From Thioalkalivibrio sp. ALJ16 (GTDB taxonomy: Bacteria; Pseudomonadota; Gammaproteobacteria; Ectothiorhodospirales; Ectothiorhodospiraceae), in NCBI RefSeq assembly GCF_000377345.1, contig NZ_KB898047.1:1-64000 (forward strand): a DNA stretch of 64,000 nucleotides. The letters are read 5' to 3'. A model generated the notes under the pieces. The model did no database searches, was not told where the DNA came from, and saw only the letters and a program-made list of their open reading frames with translations. Positions within the stretch are counted from its first letter, which is position 1; each line of letters begins with the position of its first letter. The translations under genes and the position numbers were made by a program. This document shows, piece by piece, positions 48,650-56,393 of the stretch.

Positions 48650-49537
48650 ATGAAACGTATTGCGCTGTTTCTGGCGACCAACTTCGCCATCATTATCGTC
48701 CTCAGCATCACCCTGCGCCTGCTGGGAGTGGAGCGCATCCTTGACGAGGAGGGGGTCAACCTCAACCTGAATGCGCTGCTGATATTTGCCGCGGTATTCG
48801 GCTTTGGCGGTTCCTTCATCTCGCTGGCCATCTCCAAGTGGATGGCGAAGAAGACGATGAAGGTCCACGTGATCGACAAGCCGCGCAATGCCACCGAGCA
48901 GTGGTTGCTGGAGACTGTTCAGCGCCAGGCCCGCGAGGCCGGGATTGGCATGCCGGAGGTGGGCATCTATGACTCGCCGGACCCGAACGCCTTTGCCACT
49001 GGCATGAGCAAGAACAATGCGCTGGTCGCGGTCAGTACCGGGCTGATGCAGAACATGGGGCAGGGCGAGGTCGAGGCCGTGCTGGGCCACGAGGTCGGGC
49101 ACGTGGCCAACGGCGACATGGTCACGCTGGCCCTGATCCAGGGGGTGGTGAACACCTTCGTGATCTTCCTGGCCCGCGTGGCTGGCCACTTCGTCGACCG
49201 CGTGGTGTTCAAGAACGAGTCCGGTCATGGCCCGGCGTTCTGGATCACGACCATCGTCACTGAGATCATCCTGGCGATCCTGGCCTCGATCATCGTGATG
49301 TGGTTCTCGCGCCAGCGCGAGTTCCGCGCCGACGAGGCAGGGGCGAAACTGGCCGGGCGCGAAAAGATGATCGGTGCGCTGGAGTCGCTGGCGCGCGCTT
49401 CGGGGCGCCAGGTGGACATGCCCGATCAGATGGCGGCCTTCGGCATCCGCGGGGGCATGGCCCAGGGGCTGAAGAAGCTGTTCATGAGCCACCCGCCGAT
49501 CGAGCAGCGCATCGCGTCGTTGCGCGCCAATGGCTGA
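48650..49537 (+). CDS. htpX: Membrane zinc protease HtpX
   Basis: HtpX is an M48 metalloprotease of the inner membrane that degrades misfolded membrane proteins alongside FtsH. The 295-residue protein has membrane helices at about 5-25 and 40-60, the zinc motif HEVGH (147-151), two more helices at about 160-175 and 190-215, and the third ligand in [14 protein letters not shown]. The tail [15 protein letters not shown] is conserved. The GAAGG near 48640 serves as Shine-Dalgarno. Confidence 0.96.
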   Translation: MKRIALFLATNFAIIIVLSITLRLLGVERILDEEGVNLNLNALLIFAAVFGFGGSFISLAISKWMAKKTMKVHVIDKPRNATEQWLLETVQRQAREAGIGMPEVGIYDSPDPNAFATGMSKNNALVAVSTGLMQNMGQGEVEAVLGHEVGHVANGDMVTLALIQGVVNTFVIFLARVAGHFVDRVVFKNESGHGPAFWITTIVTEIILAILASIIVMWFSRQREFRADEAGAKLAGREKMIGALESLARASGRQVDMPDQMAAFGIRGGMAQGLKKLFMSHPPIEQRIASLRANG

Positions 49538-49576
49538 TCGTATCGGCTGATTCGTAACGGCGAGTCAGGCAGGAGA

Positions 49577-49607
49577 ATAAAAGGCCGCCCTCAGGGCGGC
49601 CTTTATC
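49577..49607 (+). terminator. Intrinsic terminator of htpX
   Basis: The stem aaaggccgccc-tca-gggcggccttt is followed by atcgtttt, 40 bases after the htpX stop. The flanking A and T runs allow it to work for the converging gene as well. Confidence 0.87.
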
Positions 49608-49666
49608 GTTTTGCAGCGGCGTGCATCGCAGAAAGCGGTCAGCATCGCGACACGCAACGGGACTCT

Positions 49667-50347
49667 CTAATAGAAGCGACCGCGTCCGGCCGGACCGCCG
49701 AGGGCGAGGGCCGCATCCCCGACAAACGGGTTGCAGCGGCGCTCCTCCCCGAAGGTCGATTCCGGCCCGTGGCCGGGGACGAAGCGCGTGTCGTCCCCCA
49801 GCGGCCAGAGTTTGCCCGTGATGGACTCGAGCAGCTCACGGCCATTGCCGCGGGGGAAATCGCTGCGGCCGATGGCGCCATGAAAGAGGACATCGCCGAC
49901 CAGGGCCAGACGGCTTTCGGGGTCGTGGAATACCACATGGCCCGGGGTATGGCCCGGGCAGTGCAGCACCTGCAGGGTGACCTCGCCGAGTGCGATGCGG
50001 TCACCATCCTCCAGCCACTGGTCGGGCGTCAGGGGCGCGATCTCGGAAACCCCGAAGACCCGCGCCTGGTCCGGCAGCTGGTCCAGCCAGAAGGCGTCGT
50101 CGCGATGGGGCCCGATCACTGGCAGGCCCGCATCTCGGGCCAGTTCGGCGGAGGCGCCGACGTGGTCCAGGTGGCCGTGGGTCAGCAGGATTTTTTCCAG
50201 GCGCACGCCGTGGTCCCGGGCGATCTGTGCCAGGTCCGCGGCATCCGCACCGGGGTCGACCCACGCGCCGGTCCCGGTGACGTCGCACCAGATCAGGGTG
50301 GCGTTCTGTGCCAGGGGGGTGACGGGGTGGCTGAGGTGGCGAAGCAT
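49667..50347 (-). CDS. MBL-fold metallo-hydrolase (glyoxalase II-like, YcbL type)
   Basis: A 226-residue zinc hydrolase. The metal motif is THGHLDHVG, with further ligands in [27 protein letters not shown] and [13 protein letters not shown]. The GRSDFPRGN segment and the lack of the C-terminal glutathione-binding helix point to YcbL-like type II glyoxalases. The natural substrate is uncertain. The start at 50347 follows the convergent htpX terminator region by orientation. Confidence 0.88.
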   Translation of the reverse strand: MLRHLSHPVTPLAQNATLIWCDVTGTGAWVDPGADAADLAQIARDHGVRLEKILLTHGHLDHVGASAELARDAGLPVIGPHRDDAFWLDQLPDQARVFGVSEIAPLTPDQWLEDGDRIALGEVTLQVLHCPGHTPGHVVFHDPESRLALVGDVLFHGAIGRSDFPRGNGRELLESITGKLWPLGDDTRFVPGHGPESTFGEERRCNPFVGDAALALGGPAGRGRFY

Positions 50348-50511
50348 GGCGGCGGATCCGTGAATGAATTCGAGTTTTCGGGGCGGCCCGAACGATCGTG
50401 TCGGGACCGGGGAATAGATTGGTTGCAGGCGCGTCTATTCGGGTATGTAGGTCTTCAAGGGTACGTGATATGACGGAACGGTGAACTTGTGACCCCCTGC
50501 GCATTCACCGG

Positions 50512-50540
50512 TTGACAAGAACATCGTCATATTAGAAGAT
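50512..50540 (+). promoter_or_regulatory. Promoter candidate for the small RNA
   Basis: A perfect -35 hexamer TTGACA (50512-50517) is followed 17 bases later by a weak -10, GAAGAT (50535-50540), 3 of 6 matches. The predicted start near 50547 falls just before the first hairpin of the candidate RNA. An inverted repeat, ggtgaa (50480-50485) and ttcacc (50504-50509), abuts the -35 and could be an operator. Confidence 0.45.
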
Positions 50541-50546
50541 TTGCAT

Positions 50547-50641
50547 ACGCTAATTGCTGTCCCCCCTGTCAGTAATTAGTGGACTCCTCCATCCTCCTTT
50601 GGTGGTTTTCTTGGCGCGGGCCTCGTCCCGCGCTTTTTTTT
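50547..50641 (+). ncRNA. Candidate small regulatory RNA with anti-Shine-Dalgarno motifs
   Basis: The gap 50348-50754 has no gene but is organised like a small RNA. A 10 bp hairpin, ctaattgctg (50550-50559) with cagtaattag (50570-50579), has a C-rich loop, tcccccctgt. A single-stranded stretch follows (50583-50600) containing ctcctcc and atcctcct, complementary to Shine-Dalgarno sequences. It ends with a strong intrinsic terminator at 50614-50641. No start codon and no frame of useful size lie in it. No match to a named family is claimed. Confidence 0.6.
50614..50641 (+). terminator. Intrinsic terminator of the candidate small RNA
   Basis: The stem gcgcggg (50614-50620) and cccgcgc (50627-50633) with loop cctcgt is followed by eight T residues. 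No protein-coding gene on the plus strand precedes it within 1 kb, which is why a non-coding transcript is inferred. Confidence 0.88.
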
Positions 50642-50754
50642 GCCTGTAATTCGCCTCCCGGCGCCGGGCATGTCTACCATGGACCCTGCCCGGGCCGCTG
50701 TGCCCGGTGGCACGCGTATCCATTCATCCCTGTTTCCCTAGCCGATAGCCTTCC

Positions 50755-52251
50755 ATGACCCGACGCCTGAACAGTCTGCGTACCGCGGTGTTGTCCTTCG
50801 TGCTGCTGCCACTGTTGCTGCTGATGGCCGCCGTGGTGGCACTCGGACTGCATGAATTCCAGACGCAGATGGAGAATCGCATGCAGGAAGACATCGAGCT
50901 GGTCGCACGTTCGATTCGCCTGCCGGTGGCCAGCGGGATGCTGCAGGACGATGCCGCGGCGGTGCAACAGTCTCTGGATTCGCTGTTCCAGATCGAGGAG
51001 GTATTCGGGGTCTATGTCTACGATGCCGAAGGGCGCATGGTGGCGGCCAGTGGCCCACCAAGTCCGACCCTGCAGCGACGCGGGGAGGCGCGGGTCATCA
51101 GCGAGACCGGGAGTCTCGGGGCCTTCGGCGAGCACCGGGGCCGCGAGACCTTCTCCTTTTTCCTGCCGCTGTCCGATCCCGCCGGCCGTATCGTGGGGCT
51201 GCTGCAGGTCACCCGCGACGTCACCCCGTTCCGTGCCTATGTGACCCAGTTGCAGGGCCAGGGGCTGCTGTTGCTGCTGGCGGTGGCCGGCCTGTTCCTG
51301 GTGGTGGTCCTGTTCGGCTATCACCGCGCGGTGGGCCGGCACGTCTCGCGTCTGATGGCCGCCATGGGCGCGATCGGGGATGGCCAGCGCGGCCTGCGCG
51401 CGCCCGAGGACGGGCCGGCCGAGTTGCGCGGGCTGGCGGTGTCGATGAACCGCATGATGGAGCGGCGCGAGGCCTCGGAGGCCGAGCTCGAGGTGCAGCG
51501 CCGTGAACAGGTGCGTCTGGAGGAGAAGCTGCGGCATTCGGAGAAGCTGGCGGCCATCGGCCAGCTCGCCGCCGGGGTGGCGCACGAGCTGGGGACGCCC
51601 CTGGGGATTATCGCGGGGCGTGTGCAGCGCGCGATCCGGCACCTGCCGGACGGGGACCCGGCACGCAAGGAGATGCAGGCCCTGAAGACCGAACTGGAGC
51701 GGGTGGAGGTCATCGTGCGCCAGTTGCTGGACTTCGCCCGGCGCAACCCGCTGCAGCAGCGATCACTGGAGTTGGGGACGCTGGTGGCGGATCTGATCGA
51801 ACGCGTGCATTCCCGCCATTCCGAACGGGCGGTGGAGTTTTACGTGCAGGGCGAACCGCTGACCCTGGTGGCCGATCCGCTGCGTCTGGGACAAGCCCTG
51901 GAGAATCTGCTGGAGAACGCGTCCCAGGCGGCCGCGAGCATGGTGCAGGTGAGCTGGCGGGCGGTTCCGGAGGGTGTCGAACTGGTGGTGGCGGACGATG
52001 GACCCGAGGCCGGGCGCGGGATCGGAGACGAGCAGGCCGCGCGCCTGTTCGAGCCGTTCTACACCACCAAGCCGACCGGCCAGGGGACCGGGCTCGGCCT
52101 CGCGGTGGTGCAGGTGGCCCTGGAGGACCACGGGGGGCGTGTGGTGCTGGATCGTAGTGTCCCGGGTGCGACGCGGTTTGTCGTGACCCTGCCGACGGAC
52201 CCCGGGGATCTCCGGGGCGCCGGCGGTGATGGCGAGGAGGTGCCCCGATGA
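50755..52251 (+). CDS. Membrane sensor histidine kinase (NtrB/AtoS-like output)
   Basis: A 498-residue kinase. It has TM1 at about 10-31, a periplasmic domain at about 32-168 (VFGVYVYDAEGRMVAASG, a dCache/sCache-like strand pattern), TM2 at about 170-190 and HAMP at about 190-245. The dimerisation domain has the phospho-accepting His277 in GVAHELGTPLGIIAGRV. The ATPase domain has LENLLENASQAA (N box), ADDGPEAGRGI and GQGTGLGLAVVQVALEDHGG. It overlaps the response-regulator gene by 4 bases. The signal is unknown. Confidence 0.93.
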   Translation: MTRRLNSLRTAVLSFVLLPLLLLMAAVVALGLHEFQTQMENRMQEDIELVARSIRLPVASGMLQDDAAAVQQSLDSLFQIEEVFGVYVYDAEGRMVAASGPPSPTLQRRGEARVISETGSLGAFGEHRGRETFSFFLPLSDPAGRIVGLLQVTRDVTPFRAYVTQLQGQGLLLLLAVAGLFLVVVLFGYHRAVGRHVSRLMAAMGAIGDGQRGLRAPEDGPAELRGLAVSMNRMMERREASEAELEVQRREQVRLEEKLRHSEKLAAIGQLAAGVAHELGTPLGIIAGRVQRAIRHLPDGDPARKEMQALKTELERVEVIVRQLLDFARRNPLQQRSLELGTLVADLIERVHSRHSERAVEFYVQGEPLTLVADPLRLGQALENLLENASQAAASMVQVSWRAVPEGVELVVADDGPEAGRGIGDEQAARLFEPFYTTKPTGQGTGLGLAVVQVALEDHGGRVVLDRSVPGATRFVVTLPTDPGDLRGAGGDGEEVPR

Positions 52252-53660
52252 GCGGCAACACGCAGACCCGGGAGACGGTCCTGGTCGTGGAAGACGATCG
52301 CGGCCACCGCGAGCTGCTGGCGGAGGAGCTGGGCGAGGCGGGATATGCCGTGACCGCGGTGGCCAGCGCGGAGGATGCCGAACAGGTGCTGGCGCAGCAT
52401 GCCTTCAGCCTGGTCGTGAGCGATCTGCGCCTGCCGGGTGCGGACGGCTTTCAGGTGCTGGAAGCGACACGGGCGCAGGCTCCGGCACCCGGGTTCATCA
52501 TGTTGACCGGTTTCGGGACCATCGATCAGGCGGTGACGGCGCTGAAGGCCGGGGCGGACGAGTTCCTGACCAAGCCCGTGGATCTGGATCACCTGCGCCT
52601 GGCGGCCGATCGCGTCACCGAGGCCCGCCAGCTGAAGGCCGAGGTCCGTCGCTACCGGGAGGTCCTCGCGCAGGGCGACGGCTTCCATGGCATGCAGGGT
52701 TCCAGTCCGGCCATGCTGCGGCTGTTCGACCTGATTCGGCGTATCGCGGTGGCCGACGGCAGCGTGCTCATTACCGGCGAATCGGGCACCGGCAAGGAAC
52801 TGGTGGCCCGCGCGCTGCACGCGGAGAGTCCGCGCGCCGAGGGCCCCTTCGTGGCGATCAACTGCGCGGGCATCCCCGAGGCGCTGCTGGAGTCGGAACT
52901 CCTGGGGCATGTGGCCGGTGCGTTCAGTGGAGCTCGGGGCGCGCGCCGCGGTCTGTTTACCGAGGCGGACGGTGGCACCCTGTTCCTGGACGAGATCGCG
53001 GAGATGCCCACGGCGATGCAGAGCAAGCTGCTGCGGCTGTTGCAGGATGGCCGCGTGCGGCCGGTGGGGTCCAACGAGGAGATCGCCACCAATGTGCGCA
53101 TTGTGGCGGCCACGCATCAGGACCTGCAGACGCATATCGCCGAAGGGCGTTTCCGCGAGGACCTGTATTACCGCCTGGAAACCTTCCGGATCGAGATCCC
53201 GCCGCTGCGCGAGCGTGGCGAGGATGTCGAGCGCCTGGCGCTGCAGTTCCTGCGCGAACAGAGCCTGGCCCGGGGTCTTCCGGAGCGCCGCCTGAGCCCG
53301 GAGGCGCTGCGCGCCCTGCTGCGCTACCCCTTCCCCGGCAATGTGCGCGAACTGGCAAGTCTGATGGAACGCGCGGCCACGCTGGCGGCGGGCGAGGTGA
53401 TCGAGCCCCGCGACCTGCCTGAGCGGGTCTTCGAGCAGGCCGGCAACGCTCCTGCCGCCACCGGGGCGGCGGACACCGCGGATGCCCCGGTGCCGGGCGT
53501 GGCGGACGACAGCCAGTGGCCCACCCTGGAGGAGCGCGAACGCGAGTACATCCAGCGGGTTCTGGAGCACGTGGGTGGCAACAAGCAGCGGGCGGCACGG
53601 ATCCTCGGGATCGGCCGCAAAACGCTGTATCGCAAGCTCGGGGAAACCGACCCGACGTGA
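52248..53660 (+). CDS. Sigma-54-dependent response regulator (NtrC family)
   Basis: A 470-residue enhancer-binding protein. The receiver domain (1-125) has acidic D16/D17, phosphoacceptor D59 (VVSDLRLPGADG) and K109. The AAA+ domain has Walker A ITGESGTGKELVARALH (about 174-190) and the sigma-54-contacting loop near 224-229, which reads GAFSGA rather than GAFTGA, a conservative change. GTLFLDEIAEMP is Walker B. A Fis-type HTH (GGNKQRAARILGIGRKTLYRKL) ends the protein. A sigma-54 promoter lies 135 bases downstream, before a DUF4168 gene. Confidence 0.95.
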   Translation: MSGNTQTRETVLVVEDDRGHRELLAEELGEAGYAVTAVASAEDAEQVLAQHAFSLVVSDLRLPGADGFQVLEATRAQAPAPGFIMLTGFGTIDQAVTALKAGADEFLTKPVDLDHLRLAADRVTEARQLKAEVRRYREVLAQGDGFHGMQGSSPAMLRLFDLIRRIAVADGSVLITGESGTGKELVARALHAESPRAEGPFVAINCAGIPEALLESELLGHVAGAFSGARGARRGLFTEADGGTLFLDEIAEMPTAMQSKLLRLLQDGRVRPVGSNEEIATNVRIVAATHQDLQTHIAEGRFREDLYYRLETFRIEIPPLRERGEDVERLALQFLREQSLARGLPERRLSPEALRALLRYPFPGNVRELASLMERAATLAAGEVIEPRDLPERVFEQAGNAPAATGAADTADAPVPGVADDSQWPTLEEREREYIQRVLEHVGGNKQRAARILGIGRKTLYRKLGETDPT

Positions 53661-53664
53661 CACC

Positions 53665-53678
53665 CTGACCCGGGTCAG
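53665..53678. promoter_or_regulatory. Palindromic candidate upstream activator site
   Basis: CTGACCCGGGTCAG is a perfect 14 bp palindrome just after the regulator stop codon and about 150 bases before the inferred start of the DUF4168 transcript. That is the usual distance for enhancer-binding-protein sites. No U-tract follows, so a terminator is less likely. Confidence 0.45.
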
Positions 53679-53794
53679 CCCGACTCATGTGTCGTTATGA
53701 CCCGCTTGTGATTGCCCGGCCTGGCCCTGGCGCTGCGGGCCGTGCATTACTTAAGATCATGTCGTAAAAAGACTTTTCGTTTTTTTTCGCGTTT

Positions 53795-53812
53795 TTGGCA
53801 CGATGCCTGCTC
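53795..53812 (+). promoter_or_regulatory. Sigma-54 promoter of the DUF4168 gene
   Basis: TTGGCACGATGCCTGCTC carries GG (53797-53798) and GC (53809-53810) exactly 10 bases apart and matches TTGGCACGnnnnTTGCW except for one -12 base. The inferred start is near 53821, leaving a leader of about 139 bases. An AT-rich, bendable stretch (53765-53795) precedes it. Confidence 0.78.
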
Positions 53813-53959
53813 CTTCCCTGGGCAGCAATCGAGGTCGCCGATCCTGAACAGCGGATCGGAACCTCCACACACGGTTGCGAAGAAAACGGGCCGAACGATG
53901 GCGGGACGCGATCCCGGTCCGATTCGGAACGAACCTCAAAGGAACCAAGGAGCACAATG

Positions 53960-54472
53960 ATGAATATGCGCAAGACGATCCTCGCGATGGCCCTGACCTC
54001 CCTGTTCGCCGTTGGTGGCGCGGCCTCGGCCCAGTACGGCGGTGCCGAAGGCGGCGCTGGCGGCGGCGACATGGGCGGTGCCCAGGGCGGTCAGCCGCCG
54101 GCTCAGGAAGGCGGTGGTGCCGGTGCCCAGGGTGGCCAGCCCCCGCAGGGTGAAGCCGGCGGTGGCGCGGCCCAGGGTGGCGCCCCGATGCAGGAAGCCC
54201 CCGAGGTTGACCTGACCGAAGAAGACATCGACACCTTCGTGTCCGCCTTCGTCGCCGTGCAGGAAGTGCGCGAAGACTTCGCCGACCGCCTGCAGAATGC
54301 CGAGGACGAGACCGAGGCCCAGTCCATGCAGCAGGAAGCGCAGGACGAAATGGTCAGCGCGGTCGAAGATGCGGGCATGAGCGTCGAGGAATACAACGAA
54401 GTCGCCATGGCCCTGCAGAACGATCCCGAGCTGATGCAGGAAGTGCAGGAGCGCGCCGAAGCCCAGCTGTAA
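53960..54472 (+). CDS. Exported Gly/Gln-rich protein with DUF4168 domain
   Basis: A 170-residue secreted protein. The signal peptide [24 protein letters not shown] is followed by about 60 residues of Gly/Gln/Pro/Ala-rich low complexity with repeated GAxGGQPP units. The C-terminal 85 residues ([31 protein letters not shown]...[19 protein letters not shown]) match the DUF4168 pattern. AAGGAG is 7 bases before ATG 53960; ATG 53957 is also in frame. Control by sigma-54 and the adjacent two-component system is likely. The function is unknown; an envelope or biofilm role is only a guess. Confidence 0.82.
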   Translation: MNMRKTILAMALTSLFAVGGAASAQYGGAEGGAGGGDMGGAQGGQPPAQEGGGAGAQGGQPPQGEAGGGAAQGGAPMQEAPEVDLTEEDIDTFVSAFVAVQEVREDFADRLQNAEDETEAQSMQQEAQDEMVSAVEDAGMSVEEYNEVAMALQNDPELMQEVQERAEAQL

Positions 54473-54514
54473 GTGGGGCATGCCGCGACCCCGGGCCGGG
54501 TGCCCGGGGGCTGC

Positions 54515-54546
54515 AGGGGGCGTCCTTCGGGGCGTCCCCTTTATTA
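54515..54546 (+). terminator. Intrinsic terminator of the DUF4168 gene
   Basis: The stem aggggg-cg at 54515-54522 pairs with cg-tcccct at 54533-54540, followed by ttattat. The remaining 54547-54725 holds no feature I can support. Confidence 0.72.
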
Positions 54547-54725
54547 TGTGTGCGGGCGCGGCCATCTCGACACCGCGCAAAGCCATCCGCGTCCCCTCGG
54601 GACGGACTGGACTGTGGAGGCTGTACCGGGCCCGTGATTGCCTCTCTGCGCGCCGGCGTGGCGCCTCGCGCCCCCGCCTGGGTCTGCGTCCGTCCCGCCT
54701 CGGGTGGAATTCCTTTCCGCCTCGC

Positions 54726-54754
54726 TTGAATCGGCTGTCGGGAAGCGTTATTCT
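54726..54754 (+). promoter_or_regulatory. Sigma-70 promoter of rplM-rpsI
   Basis: TTGAAT (54726-54731), a 17-base spacer and TATTCT (54749-54754) form a good vegetative promoter. Transcription near 54761 would leave a 37-base leader before rplM. Confidence 0.65.
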
Positions 54755-54797
54755 TGCGCGCTTTCTGAATCGCCCCGACCTCGGAGCATCGAACATC

Positions 54798-55226
54798 ATG
54801 AGCACCATCAGCGCCAAGCCGGCCGAAGTCGAACGCGACTGGTTTCTCGTCGACGCCGACGGCAAGACCCTCGGCCGACTCGCCACGGAGATCGCACGCC
54901 GTCTGCGCGGGAAGCACAAGCCCGTGTACACGCCGCATGTCGACACCGGCGACTACATCGTCGTGATCAACGCGGAGAAGATCCGCGTCTCCGGCAACAA
55001 GGCCATGGACAAGAAGTACTTCCACCACACCGGTTACCCGGGTGGCATCAAGGAAGCCAACTTCACCCAGATGATCGAGCGTCATCCGGAGAAGGTGCTG
55101 GAGCTTGCCGTCAAGGGCATGCTGCCGCGCAACCCGCTTGGCCGGGCCATGTTCAAGAAGCTCAAGGTCTACGCCGGCACCGAACATCGGCACACGGCCC
55201 AGCAGCCGCAGCCGCTCGAAGTCTGA
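54798..55226 (+). CDS. rplM: 50S ribosomal protein L13
   Basis: A 142-residue ribosomal protein with normal family length. [56 protein letters not shown] and [10 protein letters not shown] are conserved. [32 protein letters not shown] is the L13 signature. It lies 31 bases before rpsI, the invariant operon order. Confidence 0.98.
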   Translation: MSTISAKPAEVERDWFLVDADGKTLGRLATEIARRLRGKHKPVYTPHVDTGDYIVVINAEKIRVSGNKAMDKKYFHHTGYPGGIKEANFTQMIERHPEKVLELAVKGMLPRNPLGRAMFKKLKVYAGTEHRHTAQQPQPLEV

Positions 55227-55257
55227 GCCGCACGAAACAGCAAGGGAATCGATCCGA

Positions 55258-55650
55258 ATGGCTAGCAATCAGTATTACGGCACCGGCCGCCGCAAGACCG
55301 CCGCTGCGCGCGTCTTCCTGCGTCCCGGTACGGGCAACATCACGGTTAACGAGAAGCCGCTGGACGAGTTCTTCGGCCGTCAGACCTCGCGCATGGTGGT
55401 ACGCCAGCCGCTGGAGGCGACCGAGTCGACCGAGAACTTCGACGTGATCGCAACCGTCAAGGGTGGTGGCGGCAACGGTCAGGCCGGCGCGATTCGTCTG
55501 GGTATTGCCCGCGCCCTGGTGCAGTACAACGAAGAGCTGCGCTCGCCGCTGCGTCGTGGTGGTCACCTGACCCGTGACGCCCGCGAGGTGGAGCGGAAGA
55601 AGATCGGCCTGCGCAAGGCCCGTCGTGCAACCCAGTACTCGAAGCGTTAA
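55258..55650 (+). CDS. rpsI: 30S ribosomal protein S9
   Basis: A 130-residue ribosomal protein. [34 protein letters not shown] opens it. [61 protein letters not shown] is the S9 core with the C-terminal SKR that touches P-site tRNA. A tRNA-Gln gene follows 43 bases on. Confidence 0.98.
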   Translation: MASNQYYGTGRRKTAAARVFLRPGTGNITVNEKPLDEFFGRQTSRMVVRQPLEATESTENFDVIATVKGGGGNGQAGAIRLGIARALVQYNEELRSPLRRGGHLTRDAREVERKKIGLRKARRATQYSKR

Positions 55651-55693
55651 AATCCGCCTCGAGTTTCTGCGGGACGCACGCGATCCGGTTTAC

Positions 55694-55767
55694 TGGGGGA
55701 TCGTCTAGCGGTAGGACTGCGGACTCTGACTCCGCCAACCCAGGTTCGAATCCTGGTCCCCCAGCCA
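55694..55767 (+). tRNA. glnT: tRNA-Gln (anticodon CUG)
   Basis: A complete cloverleaf: acceptor TGGGGGA (55694-55700) with TCCCCCA (55757-55763), a D arm containing AGCGGTAGGA, an anticodon stem GCGGA/TCCGC with loop CTCTGAC giving anticodon CTG, and T arm CCAGG-TTCGAAT-CCTGG. Discriminator G and an encoded CCA end it. It could be transcribed with rpsI or from its own promoter. Confidence 0.96.
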
Positions 55768-55810
55768 TCCATAGAGAAGGGCCCCCTCGCGGGGCCCTTT
55801 TCTATGGATA
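55768..55810. terminator. Long palindromic terminator after tRNA-Gln
   Basis: The region is a near-perfect palindrome: atccataga on the left and tctatggat on the right enclose aagggcccc-ctcg-cggggccctttt. The T run supports termination on the plus strand. The inner part (from 55777) is repeated 224 bases downstream. Confidence 0.85.
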
Positions 55811-55934
55811 TTTGAGCGAGCCCAGGGTTCGAACCTGGAAGGTTCGGCGGAGCGCAGCGGAGCACTGCACGCGCGAAGCGTGTGCAGCCCGAAGGGTGAG
55901 GCGGCGCAGCCGCCGAATCATCCTGGTCCCCCAG
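55777..55934 (+). repeat. tRNA-Gln-derived interrupted repeat, copy 1
   Basis: A 158 bp unit: terminator palindrome, then gagcccagggttcgaa (like the tRNA T-arm), about 85 bases of hairpin-rich insert (gcggagcgcagcggagc, cgcgcgaagcgtgtg, aggcggcgcagccgccga), then tcctggtcccccag identical to the tRNA-Gln 3' end. It looks like a tRNA 3' half split in the T loop. Copy 2 differs by one base. Confidence 0.85.
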
Positions 55935-55936
55935 CC

Positions 55937-55971
55937 ATGGCGGTGTGCCCCTCGACGGGGCTCACCGCCAT
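55937..55971 (+). terminator. Second hairpin downstream of the tRNA 3' fragment
   Basis: atggcggtg and caccgccat close a stem, with an inner gcccc-tcga-cgggg, followed by ttgcttc. It sits immediately after the tcctggtcccccagcca of repeat copy 1, as a terminator would after a tRNA gene. Confidence 0.65.
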
Positions 55972-56000
55972 TTGCTTCGGACTGGTCACTCCTTCAGGTG

Positions 56001-56158
56001 AAGGGCCCCCTCGCGGGGCCCTTTTCTATGGATATTTGAGCGAGCCCAGGGTTCGAACCCGGAAGGTTCGGCGGAGCGCAGCGGAGCACTGCACGCGCGA
56101 AGCGTGTGCAGCCCGAAGGGTGAGGCGGCGCAGCCGCCGAATCATCCTGGTCCCCCAG
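56001..56158 (+). repeat. tRNA-Gln-derived interrupted repeat, copy 2
   Basis: Identical to 55777-55934 at an offset of 224 except one transition (T55836 against C56060). It again ends in tcctggtcccccag. The high identity means a recent duplication or conversion. From 56159 to 56393 I see nothing beyond a leader for the next gene. Confidence 0.87.
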
Positions 56159-56393
56159 AGGCCTCCCCCGACGCGGTCCCCGCAACCCGGCCGGGTCGGG
56201 ATCATGCCGTCGTGGATGTCGTTTTGTCGCCCCTGCACCCCCGCCAAACTCGCTACACTGCCGACAGAGGCGCCGCGAACCGTCACCGGCGGGAATTCTT
56301 GCGGCCTTGTCGCGTCGAACCCTGCAGGAAGGTTGCGAACATCGCAGGATGGATGTGCGCCTGATAAAAAACGAAAGGATGAGGAGAGTGTTC

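Noticed and set aside
50709-50722. Possible sigma-54 site (TGGCACG) upstream of the sensor kinase gene
   Set aside because: The -24 half matches, but the position 10 bases on reads CA instead of GC, so the -12 element is missing.
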